Source: Gymnopus androsaceus JB14 (lineage: Eukaryota; Basidiomycota; Agaricomycetes; Agaricales; Omphalotaceae). Taken from it: 27,861 nucleotides of DNA. Numbering within the stretch: the first letter of the stretch is position 1; every line of letters starts with the position of its first letter. Positions 1 to 11,600 of the stretch are shown here, piece by piece. A program made the translations under genes and the position numbers. Location of the stretch: contig ML769979.1 in NCBI GenBank assembly GCA_009733575.1, positions 1-27,861 of the forward strand, given 5' to 3'. The notes beneath the pieces were generated by a model. The model was not told the DNA's origin. It saw only the letters and a program-made list of their open reading frames with translations, and searched no databases.

Positions 1-168
1 GTGGACGATGTGGTGGGCGATGCGGAATGAAGGTCGAAGGTAAGTTTGCACTTTCGTATTACGAGATTTTGACTGACGGCGGATCCCAGCTCACGTTGCT
101 TTGCAACGCCGCAAGAATTCGCTAACTTGTGTTCTTCGTTTATTCGTTTCTTCCGACCTTTTTGCAAG
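1..168 (+). promoter_or_regulatory. 5' flank / leader of the first gene, with a possible leader intron
   Basis: No coding region is supported here. A GTAAGT donor at 40, a TTGACTGAC branch-like sequence near 71-79 and a CCAG acceptor ending at 89 would make a typical 50-bp intron, which could lie in the 5' leader of the gene starting at 169 or join a coding exon left of the window. The stretch just before the start codon is pyrimidine-rich (about 128-163), common around fungal transcription starts. No clear TATA box is visible. Confidence 0.35.
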
Positions 169-2452
169 ATGCCCGCCCTCACTTGGACAGATCCTGTGGT
201 CACCGAGCCCGTCGACGCGTCGCAAGTGGCCAGAGCGCCCGCCGAGATCTCCAAAAGCACTCAAGATGTACTTGGTATGATTTTCTTATTAAGGTTTATC
301 CTTTAAACGTTAAACTAAAACTTTTTTTTCCTTAGATAGTACTCGTCAAAATCTACGCGTTATCACTGTCCAGCGGCCATCGACCAGTCAGGTCATCAGT
401 TACTTGGACTCACTCGATGTTGGCTTCGATCCTGAAGCTGATTCCAGCTCTCCGAGGGTTTCTACGCAAGACATACTTCGCCATGCCAATGTCAATGCTA
501 CTCAAAACCTCTCTGGGGGCAGCATTGAAACGAGGCCTCCTTTCGCCAAACACAGTGGTGCAAATACTCCTTCCAGCTCGTCTTTGCCTTCAACTGCCTC
601 TGCTCCTGCAGTCGATACTTCTGTGCCGTTGCCTTCGACATGCGCTGCTGCACCGGGCTCTGCTGGTTCTTCCGCTTCCGTGGCTGTGGTTTCCTCCCCC
701 GAGGACGACATTGGCGTTGGCGCGTCTTCCGGGGCAGGCTCTTCCGGAGTTGTGACTGTGGCTGGGGAGGCGGTCATTGCTGCTGGGCCGTCTACTTCCG
801 CCGCTGCGGAGTCTGCCACGGGCCTGGGTGCTCCTCGTAAGAAGAGATCAGCAATGGGAGCCGAGGAGCGGAAGTTGTTGAAGCAGTCGGGGGTAGATAA
901 GCAGGATAAGCTCATGGACGCCATCAACGACGCTACGACTGCATACGAAGCTAAGCTGGAGGAGATTGCGAATGCAAACGGCTATAAAGTCGACCGCATT
1001 AAACAGCTTGCTTTGTATTCTCCACCCATCAAAAGCAGGCGTAAGGTCTCGGACTGGAACATCATGGTTTACTTCAAGGGTAAAGAGTTGAATGACGGTC
1101 AGTTGTCGTTTGGCTTCCCTTGTGCAAATTTTGACTGATTGATTCTTTTCAGATAAAGGGCCAGGCGATCGCAAAACACTCGACGAAATTCGCGAGGAGC
1201 TGCGTAAGGATAAGGACCTCATGGCAGCCATGAGCGATAGCGAGGAAATGAAGATTTATCGTGAGGAGTATTACGAGGCAAAGGAAGCAGAGTCTAAGGG
1301 AAAGGTGCAGAGGGTGTCTGGCAAGTCTATGGCACAGGTCGCGTCGAAGACTCTGGATTTGCTGCAGGCTCAGGTACGTGCTTTCTATCCTTGCCTTTTT
1401 CATCACGCTAATTTGCGTTATATATTGCAGTGCGACTATGCTTTTCTCACTGTCGGCACTAATTCGTTTGGCGTCACCACACGCGGAAGCTTCGAGAAAG
1501 ACACGGCAAAGGGCTTTTTTGGCGCGGGGCCAGCGGACGATTTTCTTCGTGAAAAGTTTGGGATCAGCTTGGCAAAGCTAGGGGAATGCTTTGATGCGTA
1601 TGTTTGCACAAAGGAAGCTCGTAAGTGGTTTTTGTCTCCGCAGTTCGTGCAGATGCTCAGTATAGCTGTGTAGTGGGCAAAAAGAAGCTATCCAAGGCTG
1701 ACATGGCGAAGGCTACGGTAAAGTTGATCAATCGCGGTTTAGGTATATTCGTTCTTACTCATTGTTTGTCTGAAACTGATCATGTCTTTATAGAGGAGAT
1801 TACAGGTGTGAAGGACTTGGTTATGGCCTACAGCAAGTACGAGGAAAGCATTGTCGCTGTCTACAAGGTTGTTATCGATGGATGGCCCGAGGATATTCCG
1901 CGGGTGTCACCTCAATCGCTTACGAAGGTCGAGGACGTGAAGGAGCTTTACGATGCGTGGTCGGAGGGGCAGGCCTGTTGGCGAAAGCTCACATCAAAGC
2001 AAGTGCGAGAGCTCAAGGCCCAACGGGAGCCAGTAGCAGGGAGAGTGAAGCAAGCCAAGAAGAAGCAAATGAACACGCGTAAGCAAAAACGCGCTCACGT
2101 GGAAGATGACGACGAGGACGATGGAGATGCACAGATGTCGGAGGATGAGGAGAGAGCTCGGGGGGGTAAGAGGAAGGCTTCTGGTGACACGGCGAAAGCC
2201 CAGAAGCGCCTCCGCTTGGGGGATGACAAAGATGGGGGGAAGAGCGGTAAGGCAAAAGCAAAGTCTGGCGCCAAGGGCAAAGGGAAGGTCGTTTCTAAGG
2301 AGAAGGCTAAAGGGAAGGGAAAAGAGGGGGTTTCCGCTGGTAAATCACGTGGCTCCATGGCGCGTAAGGCCAAGGAAAACGTAGTTTCCATTCCAGATGG
2401 AATCGTGGATGACAAGGAGGGTGAGTCGGATGAGTATGTTGAGGATGAGTAG
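169..2452 (+). CDS. Six-exon gene for a 668-aa nuclear-looking agaricomycete protein with an HMG-box-like segment
   Basis: Exons are 169-274, 336-1097, 1153-1373, 1431-1620, 1674-1742 and 1794-2452. All introns are GT-AG, 51-61 bp, and the phases agree, giving 668 codons plus TAG. The ATG at 169 starts the first open exon. Residues about 70-195 are Ser/Ala/Thr/Pro-rich low complexity. Residues about 265-340 (SRRKVSDWNIMVYFKGKELN, then a charged helical stretch) resemble the start and helices of an HMG-box, though weakly. The middle (to about 540) is globular and recalls a hypothetical-protein family that I associate with mushroom genomes. The tail (about 540-668) alternates acidic runs with Lys/Ala/Gly-rich nuclear-localisation-like segments. 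Role unknown; DNA or chromatin binding is inference. The intron 1621-1673 is the least certain: other acceptors at 1643 or 1665 can also keep frame with different donors. Confidence 0.75.
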
Positions 2453-2825
2453 TTGCTGTTCCGTAGGTCACGGTCACTTTCTTGCTGGCGTTGTGCTGTA
2501 CTATCCTTATGTATCTCATGATGTTGTATCTTGTTCTAAGTAATAATAATGTATTTCTTGGTAAAATTGAGTCTATAATGAGTCAGCTCTATCACACTAA
2601 GCAGATGGTAGGCGCGGGGGTGCTAAGGCTTATGTGTTGTAAGCGCTGGGGTGCTCTGTAGGTGTTTAATACCTAATATATCATATTCTGGCTAATACCT
2701 AGCCATTAGTTGAGAGAAACCCTTAAACCCTCCTATTAGAGGGAAATAAAAACGATCCAAGCCTCTAACAGGAGGCATTAGGGGGGACTAGCAGGTGCAA
2801 CAAAGACTATATTAGTCTGTAGTGA
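2453..2825. other. 3' flank with polyadenylation-like sequence and a hairpin; no gene
   Basis: After the TAG the sequence turns AT-rich, with an AATAATAATG run near 2542 that could serve as a polyadenylation signal. Complementary segments at about 2729-2742 and 2762-2775 (CCTCCTATTAGAGG and CCTCTAACAGGAGG) could form a stem-loop just outside the left inverted-repeat arm. No open frame or known RNA was recognised. Confidence 0.4.
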
Positions 2826-4390
2826 ATGGATTCCATGGACTGTTATAGTTTGTAGTCCATGGTGTACTATATTTACTACTCATTGCATTCCAACTGTACT
2901 ATGGATTCCATAGTGTACTAAATCTAATAGTCCATGGATTCCATACTGTACTCTGGATTCCATAGTATACTATATTTACTAGTGAATGGATTCCATACTG
3001 TACTCTGGATTCCATACTGTACTCTGGATTCCACACTGTACTCTGGATTCCATAGTGTACTATATTTACTAGTGAATGGATTCCATACTGTACTCTGGAT
3101 TCCATACTGTACTCTGGATTCCATACTGTACTCTGGATTCCATACTGTACTCTGGATTCCATACTGTACTCTGGATTCCATACTGTACTCTGGATTCCAT
3201 ACTGTACTCTGGATTCCATACTGTACTCTGGATTCCATACTGTACTCTGGATTCCATACTGTACTCTGGATTCCATACTGTACTCTGGATTCCATACTGT
3301 ACTCTGGATTCCATACTGTACTCTGGATTCCATACTGTACTCTGGATTCCATACTGTACTCTGGATTCCATACTGTTCTCTGGATTCCATAGTGTACTAT
3401 ATTTAATGGTCAATGGAATCCATACCATACTATGGATTCCATACTGTACTCTGGATTCCACACTGTACTCTGGATTCCATACTGTTCTCTGGATTCCATA
3501 GTGTACTATATTTATTCTATAGTGTGACATGTGTCACACTTGCTATGTTAAGGTGTATGAATACGGCAATGGTCAGGTGTCTTGTTCAAAGGAATGTGAC
3601 ATAGCTGTGACTATATCACATCAACCTGATGCTATCCAGATGATATTTCACAATATGTCTATTACCATTAACATGTCACATAAGTTGTGACATGATATTG
3701 TAACATTTGGAGGGGTGTCACTCAAACTATTAATAGGTGCCATACATTAGCACCTACTGTAGCTCTTTAACTGGCTTGAATAGTAACCATTAATAGTAGA
3801 ACAAAAAGCCATGCACAGACTGCAAACCCATCACCTGAATATTTTCACTATTTTTCATGATTTTTTGCCGAATTATAGAGTCTAACAGTTGATTTTCCAC
3901 TGTGACATATGTCACACTGTCACACTGTATTTACTCTATACCTTATTCCTTGGTCTCCTCCTGGAATCCATCACCATAATAATCAAAACTTTAATTTATA
4001 GTATATGTGACACTGTCACATGAGACTTGATGGTCGGAGTATCAGTACAGATAGGTTGGTAGGTGTAGATGAGAGTTTCACTATTGCTAGCATTGGGAAA
4101 AGTTTAATTCATCATGTGTGACAGTGTCACATCAATGTTGATGGAATCAGTAGAGGTTGGTTGTCCTATCTGGGTGAGACAGTCATCACCACAGCTATCA
4201 ATACCTATTTGGTAGCCAATACTAATGAGATATGGAATCCAGAGTGCCAGAGGTCCTGGCCCTATTTATACCAGACTAGGCCCCTGGATTCCAGAGCCCT
4301 GGATTTCCTGTGGATTTCAATCATATTAGATACTGGATTGTCGCACTTTGGACTATCTAACTAGTTATATATTAAGGTAGCCTGAAGTGC
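2826..4390. repeat. Left arm of a long inverted repeat
   Basis: The reverse complement of this arm matches about 17405-19090. Matching landmarks, left versus right: the TGGATTCCA minisatellite (2830-3515 versus 18715-19085); the block around 3540-3680 (versus 17830-17893 and 18503-18660); the block around 3760-3915 containing TTTTCATGATTTTTTG (versus 17580-17800); and 4300-4350 (versus 17440-17490), which is nearly identical. Similarity weakens inward of 4355. The arm holds TGTGACA/TGTCACA palindromes at 3521-3540, 3901-3916, about 4006-4020 and about 4117-4131. No protein-coding capacity is believed. It could be a very long terminal inverted repeat of one large element, or one of two copies of a dispersed repeat in opposite orientation. 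Confidence 0.75.
3078..3381. repeat. 19-bp tandem minisatellite, 15 identical units plus one variant
   Basis: The unit GGATTCCATACTGTACTCT starts at 3078 and recurs every 19 bp to 3344 without change. A sixteenth unit at 3363 differs at one base (GTTCTCT). Flanking sequence from about 2830 and up to 3515 has looser copies mixed with a longer unit that adds TATATTTACTAGTGAAT. Because 19 is not a multiple of 3 and the unit has no stop in any frame used, both strands show long open frames with a 19-residue periodicity; these are artefacts, not genes. Confidence 0.95.
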
Positions 4391-5041
4391 TTCACGAGTC
4401 CTGACCAACCATTGAATGCTTGACAAACTAATGTCACCTTGACATTGATCCAGGGCATTACAGTGGACGTGAATTCCGGTGCTGAAAGTTTGACCAAATT
4501 CACATGAACATGAAAATCCTGTAAAAACACTTAACATAAAAACAGTAGGGTAGAATTGAACTTACCACTCCATTTGTATATGCACCCACACAAACTCCTA
4601 GATGAGCTTCACTCTGAGCAACCACAAATCCCACTTTTCCAGCATGGACCCCCACTAGAACTTTGATGTATTCACCCAGAATGATGGATTTCACTAAATT
4701 CCGGAATCGCACAACTTGGACACCCTTGCCCAAGACATCAACCTCACATTGATTTCCTTCAGGTGGCATGGATACCGTTCCTTCATGTGCATTGCCATCC
4801 TTATCATAAATGATGATGAGTTCTCCCAACTCAAAGTGCCAACACAAGGGTAAAGGCATAGTCGCTTCTTCAAAAAGAAAGCATTCACCAGCCAGCCTCT
4901 GTGCCTCCATGAAAAGAGCAAAAACATCGGTGGGCATCTCTTGAGCCAGAGAGAGAGAGGAAGGATTAAAACCTTCACCTGAAGTCCAAATTCAAAGGAC
5001 CAAGATTTGTATGAACACTGGTACTCCCCGTCCTCTGACAA
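4372..5041 (-). pseudogene. KOW-domain (Spt5-like) protein remnant, C-terminal part
   Basis: On the minus strand an open exon runs from about 5041 to 4566 and holds a KOW-type segment (GEYIKVLVGVHAGKVGFVV). A 47-bp intron follows (4519-4565, GTAAGT to ACAG), then an exon reading DFHVHVNLVKLSAPEF and ending at TAA (4372-4374). Spt5 and related proteins use KOW domains to bind RNA or proteins in transcription elongation; this copy resembles the diverged KOW proteins scattered in mushroom repeat DNA rather than the core Spt5 gene. The 5' side stops at about 5041, where unrelated sequence begins, and further pieces of the same gene resume at 6286. The remnant's end overlaps the inner edge of the left inverted-repeat arm. 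Family call from memory of the motif; function of this copy doubtful. Confidence 0.55.
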
Positions 5042-6285
5042 ACCATTGCGCTGAGTGCTAATACGCCGAATTTTGGCAAGACCTCGAGAACACGATTCTT
5101 GACAAGTTTGCTTCTAGAGATGGTATAAGAGAGCTATAGTGAGCCTGAGCTGATAGCTGTAGCGAGTCCAATAAGTGTGGAAATACTCGGACCAACAGAG
5201 CCACAGTATTAAACTGAATATCAGCTCTAAGTAGTTTGTAGGAATCCATAGTCCGGTAGCGGAGTCTTACTGGCATGTCAATGCCAGAACTCATATTAAA
5301 AGAGGCATATTGCCCACATAGACTCGAGCTCCAAAGGATACACTCTGAAGACAAGTAACTCAGGGATTATGGAAGGATATAAACTTCGTGAAATGGGACA
5401 GAACCAATTCCAGTGATGCCAAGATTGTCATGATAGCCAAAGGATACTTCGAAGCTTGATACCGAGGAAGCACTAATATTCTGTTTGGCGCCAAACAAAT
5501 GGATAACTGGCGTATGCTGAAAGAACAAAACAAGAACAGGAGGATTGACAAAGCCAAGAGAGTATACGTAGACCCTCAAAGTGACATGTGTCAGTATCGG
5601 AAGGCGTACATGTCTGCCAAGAAGCGGAAGAAACAATGCATAATAGACAGAGATTTGAGCTAGTAGAATAACACCATGCATTAGTTGGTGTTTTCCCGCA
5701 TGAATATACTGCAGGGATATAGAGATATGGGTATGATTGGAAAGCTACGAGGACGGAGAATGATAATACGAAAGAAGGAAAGGAGGAAACAATAAGTCAT
5801 GACGAGAAACAGAACTATGATGGGGTTAGTGAGCATGGCACTGGACATGCGTCAGCTACATAGCAGTTCATGTCACCCAGGAAAGGACCAAAGTTGTATA
5901 ACCCAGACAGAAATAGGGTATAATGCCCATAAGAAGCAGATGAACGGACATTAGGGTTGCAGATATATGCATATACGGACTACTTTATTATAATTTCTCC
6001 TTTTTCTGAATAAGTTGTACCATTTCTCCTGATTCTTGAAGTACCTTATTATTTAACCAGTGTCTGGCCGAGAGTAGTATAAAAGCCTAGCTATATTTCC
6101 TTTGCAAAAAAAGTTACCTTTGGACCTCATTTGTTGCTAGTGTGAATCCTTGTTGACGTAGCTACGGCTGAGACAGGAAAGATACCACTCCCTTGTGAAC
6201 CAAAGTAATACTCCATGTGGTATGGAAAGAGTTGTTATTGTGCCCAGTATTAGAGACTTATAATCCTGACGACTGTGAAAACCCC
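5042..6285. mobile_element. Insert splitting the KOW gene; possible retroelement end with LTR-like promoter
   Basis: This 1.2-kb block separates the two halves of the minus-strand KOW remnant. On the plus strand 5365-5672 is readable apart from one TGA and gives a basic, hydrophilic peptide (for example YVDPQSDMCQYRKAYMSAKK) followed by TAG TAG. About 400 bp downstream is GTATAAAAGCCTAG (6077-6090), a good TATA box, in sequence without open frames. An open-frame tail followed by a promoter-like non-coding stretch is what the 3' end of an LTR retrotransposon looks like, but no LTR pair, polypurine tract or recognisable pol motif was found. Low-confidence assignment. Confidence 0.3.
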
Positions 6286-7690
6286 AGACTTATACCAAGT
6301 CAAATTGTTGTTTTAGTTTCAAGGAGTCTAGTGTGACCACCGAGAAATGACCATCTGTTGCAACTGAGCTCAGGTGTACAGGAAACAAACTGTCTGTTGT
6401 CCTGAGTGGTTTTGCCCTACTGTTGGGAATCACTTTGTTGAACCAAGCCGTATTGTTGGTGGTTCTTTTTGTTGTCATTGTTATATTGTTGCCCCTATCA
6501 TTGCCCCGAATCAGTATAGATTGATTAGAAAAGGAGATCCTATCCTCAATTGTCTACCAGCATCACTTCGAGAAACACCAGTCACTTTCAAGAGACAAAT
6601 AGAGTATTTTCTTTGCAGAACCTTTGACAATGCACCCTCGCTATTTAAATTGATAGCCAAACCCCCTGTGTTCCAATTGCCTAGTGTTGATTGCTCTACG
6701 CTATTTGAACCAACAGACCCACAGCTTGTTAGCGCATGATTCACAATTGAACAGCTTCAGGCCCTTTGTGACGTTTACGCTTAAAAGGGGAGGAAGAAGG
6801 CAGATCCTTGTCTCTAAGACCAAGTCAAGGGATGACCCATACTTATACTTCCCAGGAGGAGCCTGCACCATGATAGACATCATGAATAAGACCAATGTCT
6901 CCTTTAAAAATTCCCCACTTGACCTGCATCCATTGACAAGGAGCAAAGGTCAGATCATTGTTTATGGAGCCAAATTGCAGACATTTTCCGAGGTCTGCCC
7001 CAGGAACCATTGCCAGAGAGGACATTCTAATGTTGGAAAAGGCTCTCAAAACCTCCCTCAGCGACCTCGGCCCTGTTCTAGATAACTGGGCTTTGAGATA
7101 GAGGAAGCCTATATCACACAGGTTGTGAAACATGGATCACAGTTCAGACTTGAGGACTCAATGCTTCATCATCAGCTCATAGATAAGGAAGTATCCTTGC
7201 GAAGGCTATAAAACAAAGTGAGACTGTTTACTTTTTTGTGGAGATATTTCAAAATACCTTGCATTTTACCCACCATAGACCCCAGTCCTCAGTGTGTAAA
7301 ACATGAGATTTTGCATATGCTGGGTTCTTGACTCCATTACCATCTTCTGGTTCTCAGTTGTGACCTGCTTTGGGAAAAGACTTTTTGATGTACTTGCATT
7401 GGATTTGGCCCACCAGCTGCAACAAGAACAATGGACAAGGAGAAGGAGCAGCAGTCAATGAAGTGGAGGAGGAGGAGGGAAAAGGAGCAGAGGAAGTGGG
7501 AGGAAGGGGATCTCTGGCTTCACCATGAAGATTGTCAATGAAATCTGTAAATAATGATACATGACAGTCTGCATCAATAGAGCAAGCAAAACAAGTACCT
7601 GAGTCAATGAGATCCTCATCATTGCTCAACTCCTTGTCACTGTCCACCTGGGCTTTGAGGTCAATGAACTAAGTTGTCAGGGCATTAGTT
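6286..7690 (-). pseudogene. KOW-domain (Spt5-like) protein remnant, N-terminal and middle parts
   Basis: Minus-strand pieces in order: near 7690-7580 an acidic N-terminus (FIDLKAQVDSDKELSNDED) ending at a GT donor; 7550-7354 a Pro/Ser-rich stretch starting LFTDFIDNLHGEARD; 7133-6843 a globular segment with CQWMQVKWGIFKGDIGLIHDV, the typical start of a KOW unit; and 6480-6290 with SVVTLDSLKLKQQFDL. Several frames are used and an in-frame TAG precedes FIDLKAQ, so the gene is broken. It joins the C-terminal part at 4372-5041 across an insert. The N-terminal motif occurs again at 16359-16547 in the same orientation, so a second copy lies in this window. Confidence 0.5.
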
Positions 7691-8639
7691 CATTTTGCTC
7701 TTTGGAGTCGCTGTTGTCTCCCCAAAGTTGCCATGTACCTGGTTGGTCTTTTTCACCATTGTCCCATCTTCTTTTGACAATCTACATGGGGTTTTTGTTA
7801 GTCTTTTGTCTTAGAACTTAAACCAATCCATTGTTTGTCTCAATTTTTACTTGTAATTCTCTCAATTTTATTGTTGTACACTATGAATAATATGGAGATT
7901 TACTCACTGTGGAAGTCATTGAGGAAGAGTTATGCCCTGCATGGTGGTGGTACTGAAACAAGCAAAGCAGAAGTTGCTTACATGATGTGCATGTGTACTT
8001 ATAGTTGCCATCAGCCAAATTCCACTACCAAAAAGGAAGTCGGTGCTTGACAGGGCTTGTGATTCAAGGTTGCATTAAAATTTGAAACAATTAAAAACTT
8101 GAAAATGACTGAAAACGCTCAAGTGCTGACTTATCATGTAAGCAAATTTTGCAGCACTTGCATCTGTACCACCACCAAGTGCTGCAGTGGCATCTGGATG
8201 GCCATGATATTCACCAATGGCTCTTTGATGCTACTTAAATTATTCATCAATATATGTATTGTCTTTTGAATAATTAGAACCTTAAGAAAAGCCAAAATCT
8301 CAATATTGTGCACAGTTGCAGTCAGCAACTTGCAAGCAGACCATCTCAAATGAGGGCTACCAAGTATGTTGAATGCCAATCTTGCTTTCATGCCCACTAA
8401 CAACTACTACTTCTGTTGCATTTTTTCAATGAGTTACAGTGCACAATGAAGAGTAGTACTTGGTACAGACTTGGGAGACTATTTGGGTATTGTATTAGGC
8501 AAGTCTGTTTTCCCTCAAGATTTTGGCATACTGAGTACCAGGCTTGCTTCAGCTTTGGCACTCATATAGGTGTCTTTCATGTCTTCCTTCCTTTCATCGC
8601 TTGTAGCGATTTCTTAATGCATGTATTATGATTTTCTCA
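7691..8639. other. Degenerate region upstream of the KOW remnant; duplicated at 16560-17100
   Basis: No intact gene is supported. The stretch about 7740-7960 is similar, in the same orientation, to 16575-16815: the segments CTCACTGTGGAAGTCATTGA and CTCACCGTGAAGGTTGTTAA, each a minus-strand GTGAGTA intron donor context, are clear landmarks. This indicates the 5' neighbour of the KOW gene was copied with it. An 89-codon minus-strand open frame (8134-8403) has no recognisable motif and may be chance. The rest is AT-rich. Confidence 0.4.
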
Positions 8640-11600
8640 CTTGTTTATCTTGCTCAATATGAGCAAGAATCAGCCAGATTCTATATGTCCGTTTTTCTAT
8701 TCAAACAAGCAGTTATATAAAGGGAATCGGACATATCATAATTCTTGGTGTTGGGCTTGTATATGCTCAGAAGTTGCGAAGCTGAAGAACTTGGAGGCAT
8801 TACAGGGGAAGATTTTTCACAAAGTGATGAGTATTGGGTCAAACAGTGTGTGTATTCTCCATTGATACAGGAGTCTAAACTAATTATTATCTCAAAGTAC
8901 TTTCTTCTCCAGGATGTCCTGAATCCATGAGTGGGAAGCCCGATACATTGCGGAGACATGTTCAAAAATCACTCTCATATCTCAAGATGAGAAAGACCCT
9001 GTTTTGGCAGCTCAAATGTGGCAAAGCTGGCTCGGTTGCGTTCTGCACCATCCCTTGCTACAGCTTTCAATACCTTCAACATCTTCATTCTCTCCAGCTC
9101 TTTGCCCTGCAAGCTCTATTGTCTCAAGTCTTGCAGTTTCAGAAACAAATGTTTAGGAATCTTCCATAGGACCGTCATTACTTCTACTCTCTCTATTCAT
9201 TGCTCAGCCACATATTCCTTGTACCATTGCTACTCGTAGCTTTGCTCACGTTGGTACTGCAGACAGTATAAGATCTCATGTAATAAACGGCTGCAAGCAA
9301 CTGAATTCATTGCTCCATCAAGTTTGCCAGGTCCCATGGCTATCCCTGCATGTTCTGGTGAAATTTGAGGAGAATTTATGCTGACATGCTACGTCTTGTA
9401 GCCTCAGGTTGCTCATCATTCAACTTTGTGAATGACCCTGAGTGGAATCACTTCACACACAAATGTATTCCAGGTGCTCCCATCGTTGACCAACAGAACT
9501 TTCTGGACCTGTCCTCACTGCGGAAGTTGAATGCATTACTGCCACCACTTGAGAGGTCATTGGAGGTCAACTTGCTGTCTACCAGGCTGATGGGTTCAAA
9601 AATATTGTCAAAACAGTCGGTCCTTACTTCTATGCTTATTGTAAATCACAAACCGTATCTTCTGCAAACACATGATATGACTGGACGGTCGAAAACAGGT
9701 GAGACACTATGGGGTTATTATTCAGGAGGATTGGGAGTATGCTGGAAAACATTCAATGTGGAAATAATTGAGTATTGCAGTGACAATGGGCCAGATGGCA
9801 AGAAAGCATGTTGACTAAACCGTGAACAAATACCCAAAGTCATTGACACTGTTTGTTGGGCCCATCAGGATAGTCTTGTCACTGGGAATCTCCTTACCGC
9901 GGACTCCACAGTCACTCAAGCAGTTTCTGAGTCAATGGATATTGTCAAATTTTTCAATAACTATAGTGGCGCTCTTGATGAACTCAAACTCACGCAGAGT
10001 CTCCATTTGCCATGGATCCAAGCCCATCCTGCGTTTCCTTCCAGCTGCTACTCAGTGGACATGGCATTACTGCAGTGTTTGTCAGACCTGCAAGCTGGAG
10101 GCAGCCCTGGTTGCCTGTGTTGTTACATACCGTGATCACCTGGGAGTATGTGCATCAGGAAAAATGGTCTGGGCCCAGGGCTGACTTTAGGTTGACCCAC
10201 AATGACTTAAAGAGACTTAAGAGAACCTAAGGATACCTAGGTCTCCTAGGCCACCTAGGTTGCCCAGACTGCCTCAGTTTCTTTGAGGTCACCTAGGTTG
10301 CCTAGGATTTAGGGATAAACCTTGGGAATTTGAGGCAACCTGAGTAAACCTGAGTAAGCCTGAGTAAGCCTGAGCTAACCTGAGGAACCTGAGGTAACCT
10401 GAGGTAGCCTAAGGTAGCCTGGGGTAGCCTGGGAGACCCAAGGTGACCAGGGTGACCAGGGTGACCAGGGTAGCCTAGGTTCCCTAGGTCATCATAGGTT
10501 TAACCCCTTTTTGCTGATGTGCAGGCAAAGAGTGCAAGCAGATTGAGAGTGCAGAGAAGGTTATAGACCTTGTTCTGAATCAGGACTTCTGGTGTTGTCT
10601 TCAAAGGTAACTTTATTTAACAGTATCACCATTATACTTTAACACCTGTTTCCAGGATACGGGACTATCTTGATCCTCTTGCCCTTGCTGCGAACATTCT
10701 TCAGGCTCCAAATTGCAGTTTCAACAAGGTCATTCTTATGCTAGGGAACCTCCTCCATTTTTACACTCATATACCTGACAAGGATGAAGTCATTTGTGAT
10801 GTGGTCATTTCATCCTTGGAGCAATGCTGGAAAGCAGCAGACCAGGAAATCTTTATTCTTGCTTTGCTTTTCAATCCATATATACAAAATAAAGTTTTCA
10901 ATGGAACAAAACTTTTGCACATCACTTGTTGTGCTTTCTTTCGGTTTACTGGTGAACAAGCTGATCTTGAGCTTCTGCATGCATTCAACAACTATATCCT
11001 GAACCATGGTAGCTTTGCAGATGCAACCATGTGTACTGCTGAATTCAAACAGATGGCAGATGATGAGGTACATCTACTCCGATTGTATTATATATTTGTT
11101 CAATGTTCATAACCAAGTTTGCAGGGCTGCATTGTAGATCTTCTGGCATTATGGCATTGCCAAGGAACCATAATGGTGAACAGGCGTGGTGGACTTGTGG
11201 GGCTAGCTCATTGCATACTTCAGATGGTTGGAAACTCAGCCAGTACTGAATGCACATTCAGTGTGTTTGGTCTAACACATTCAAAGATCCAGAATCGGCT
11301 TGCCCCGGACACAGTTCATGATATTACCTTAGTTAGGATGGACTGTCATCGTGAACATAAAGAAGCGGGTGTTGTTTACATGTGCAAGAAGCACAAATTT
11401 GGTGACTTGGAGCCCAAAGTTGAACCCACTGGTATGTATTTGTTTTTGTTTTATAGTTACTACTGTTTTTGCTCATGAGTTGCAGCTGAACAGGAAGATG
11501 AGGATATACCATCTTCAAATTCGGATGTTTTTTTTTTCCCTTATGGTTGCCGCCACTGCTGATAATGAAGATGACAAATTGGATGATGATGATTTACATA

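Noticed and set aside
502..927. Antisense 141-codon open frame opposite the first gene
   Set aside because: It mirrors the Ser/Ala/Pro-rich low-complexity exon; the sense strand has consistent splicing across six exons.
1598..1665. Alternative intron for the fourth intron of the first gene (GTATGT to TATAG)
   Set aside because: It keeps frame but is longer than its neighbours; 1621-1673 has a stronger GTAAGT donor and typical 53-bp length. Not excluded.
2095..2415. Antisense open frame in the last exon of the first gene
   Set aside because: It is a by-product of the Lys/Glu/Gly-rich tail; no splice or start context supports it.
3078..3381. CRISPR-like array
   Set aside because: Units are contiguous with no unique spacers; it is a minisatellite in eukaryotic DNA.
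2899..3530. Long open frames on both strands with 19-residue repeats
   Set aside because: They follow from a stop-free 19-bp tandem unit read through all three frames; start positions are arbitrary and both strands behave alike.
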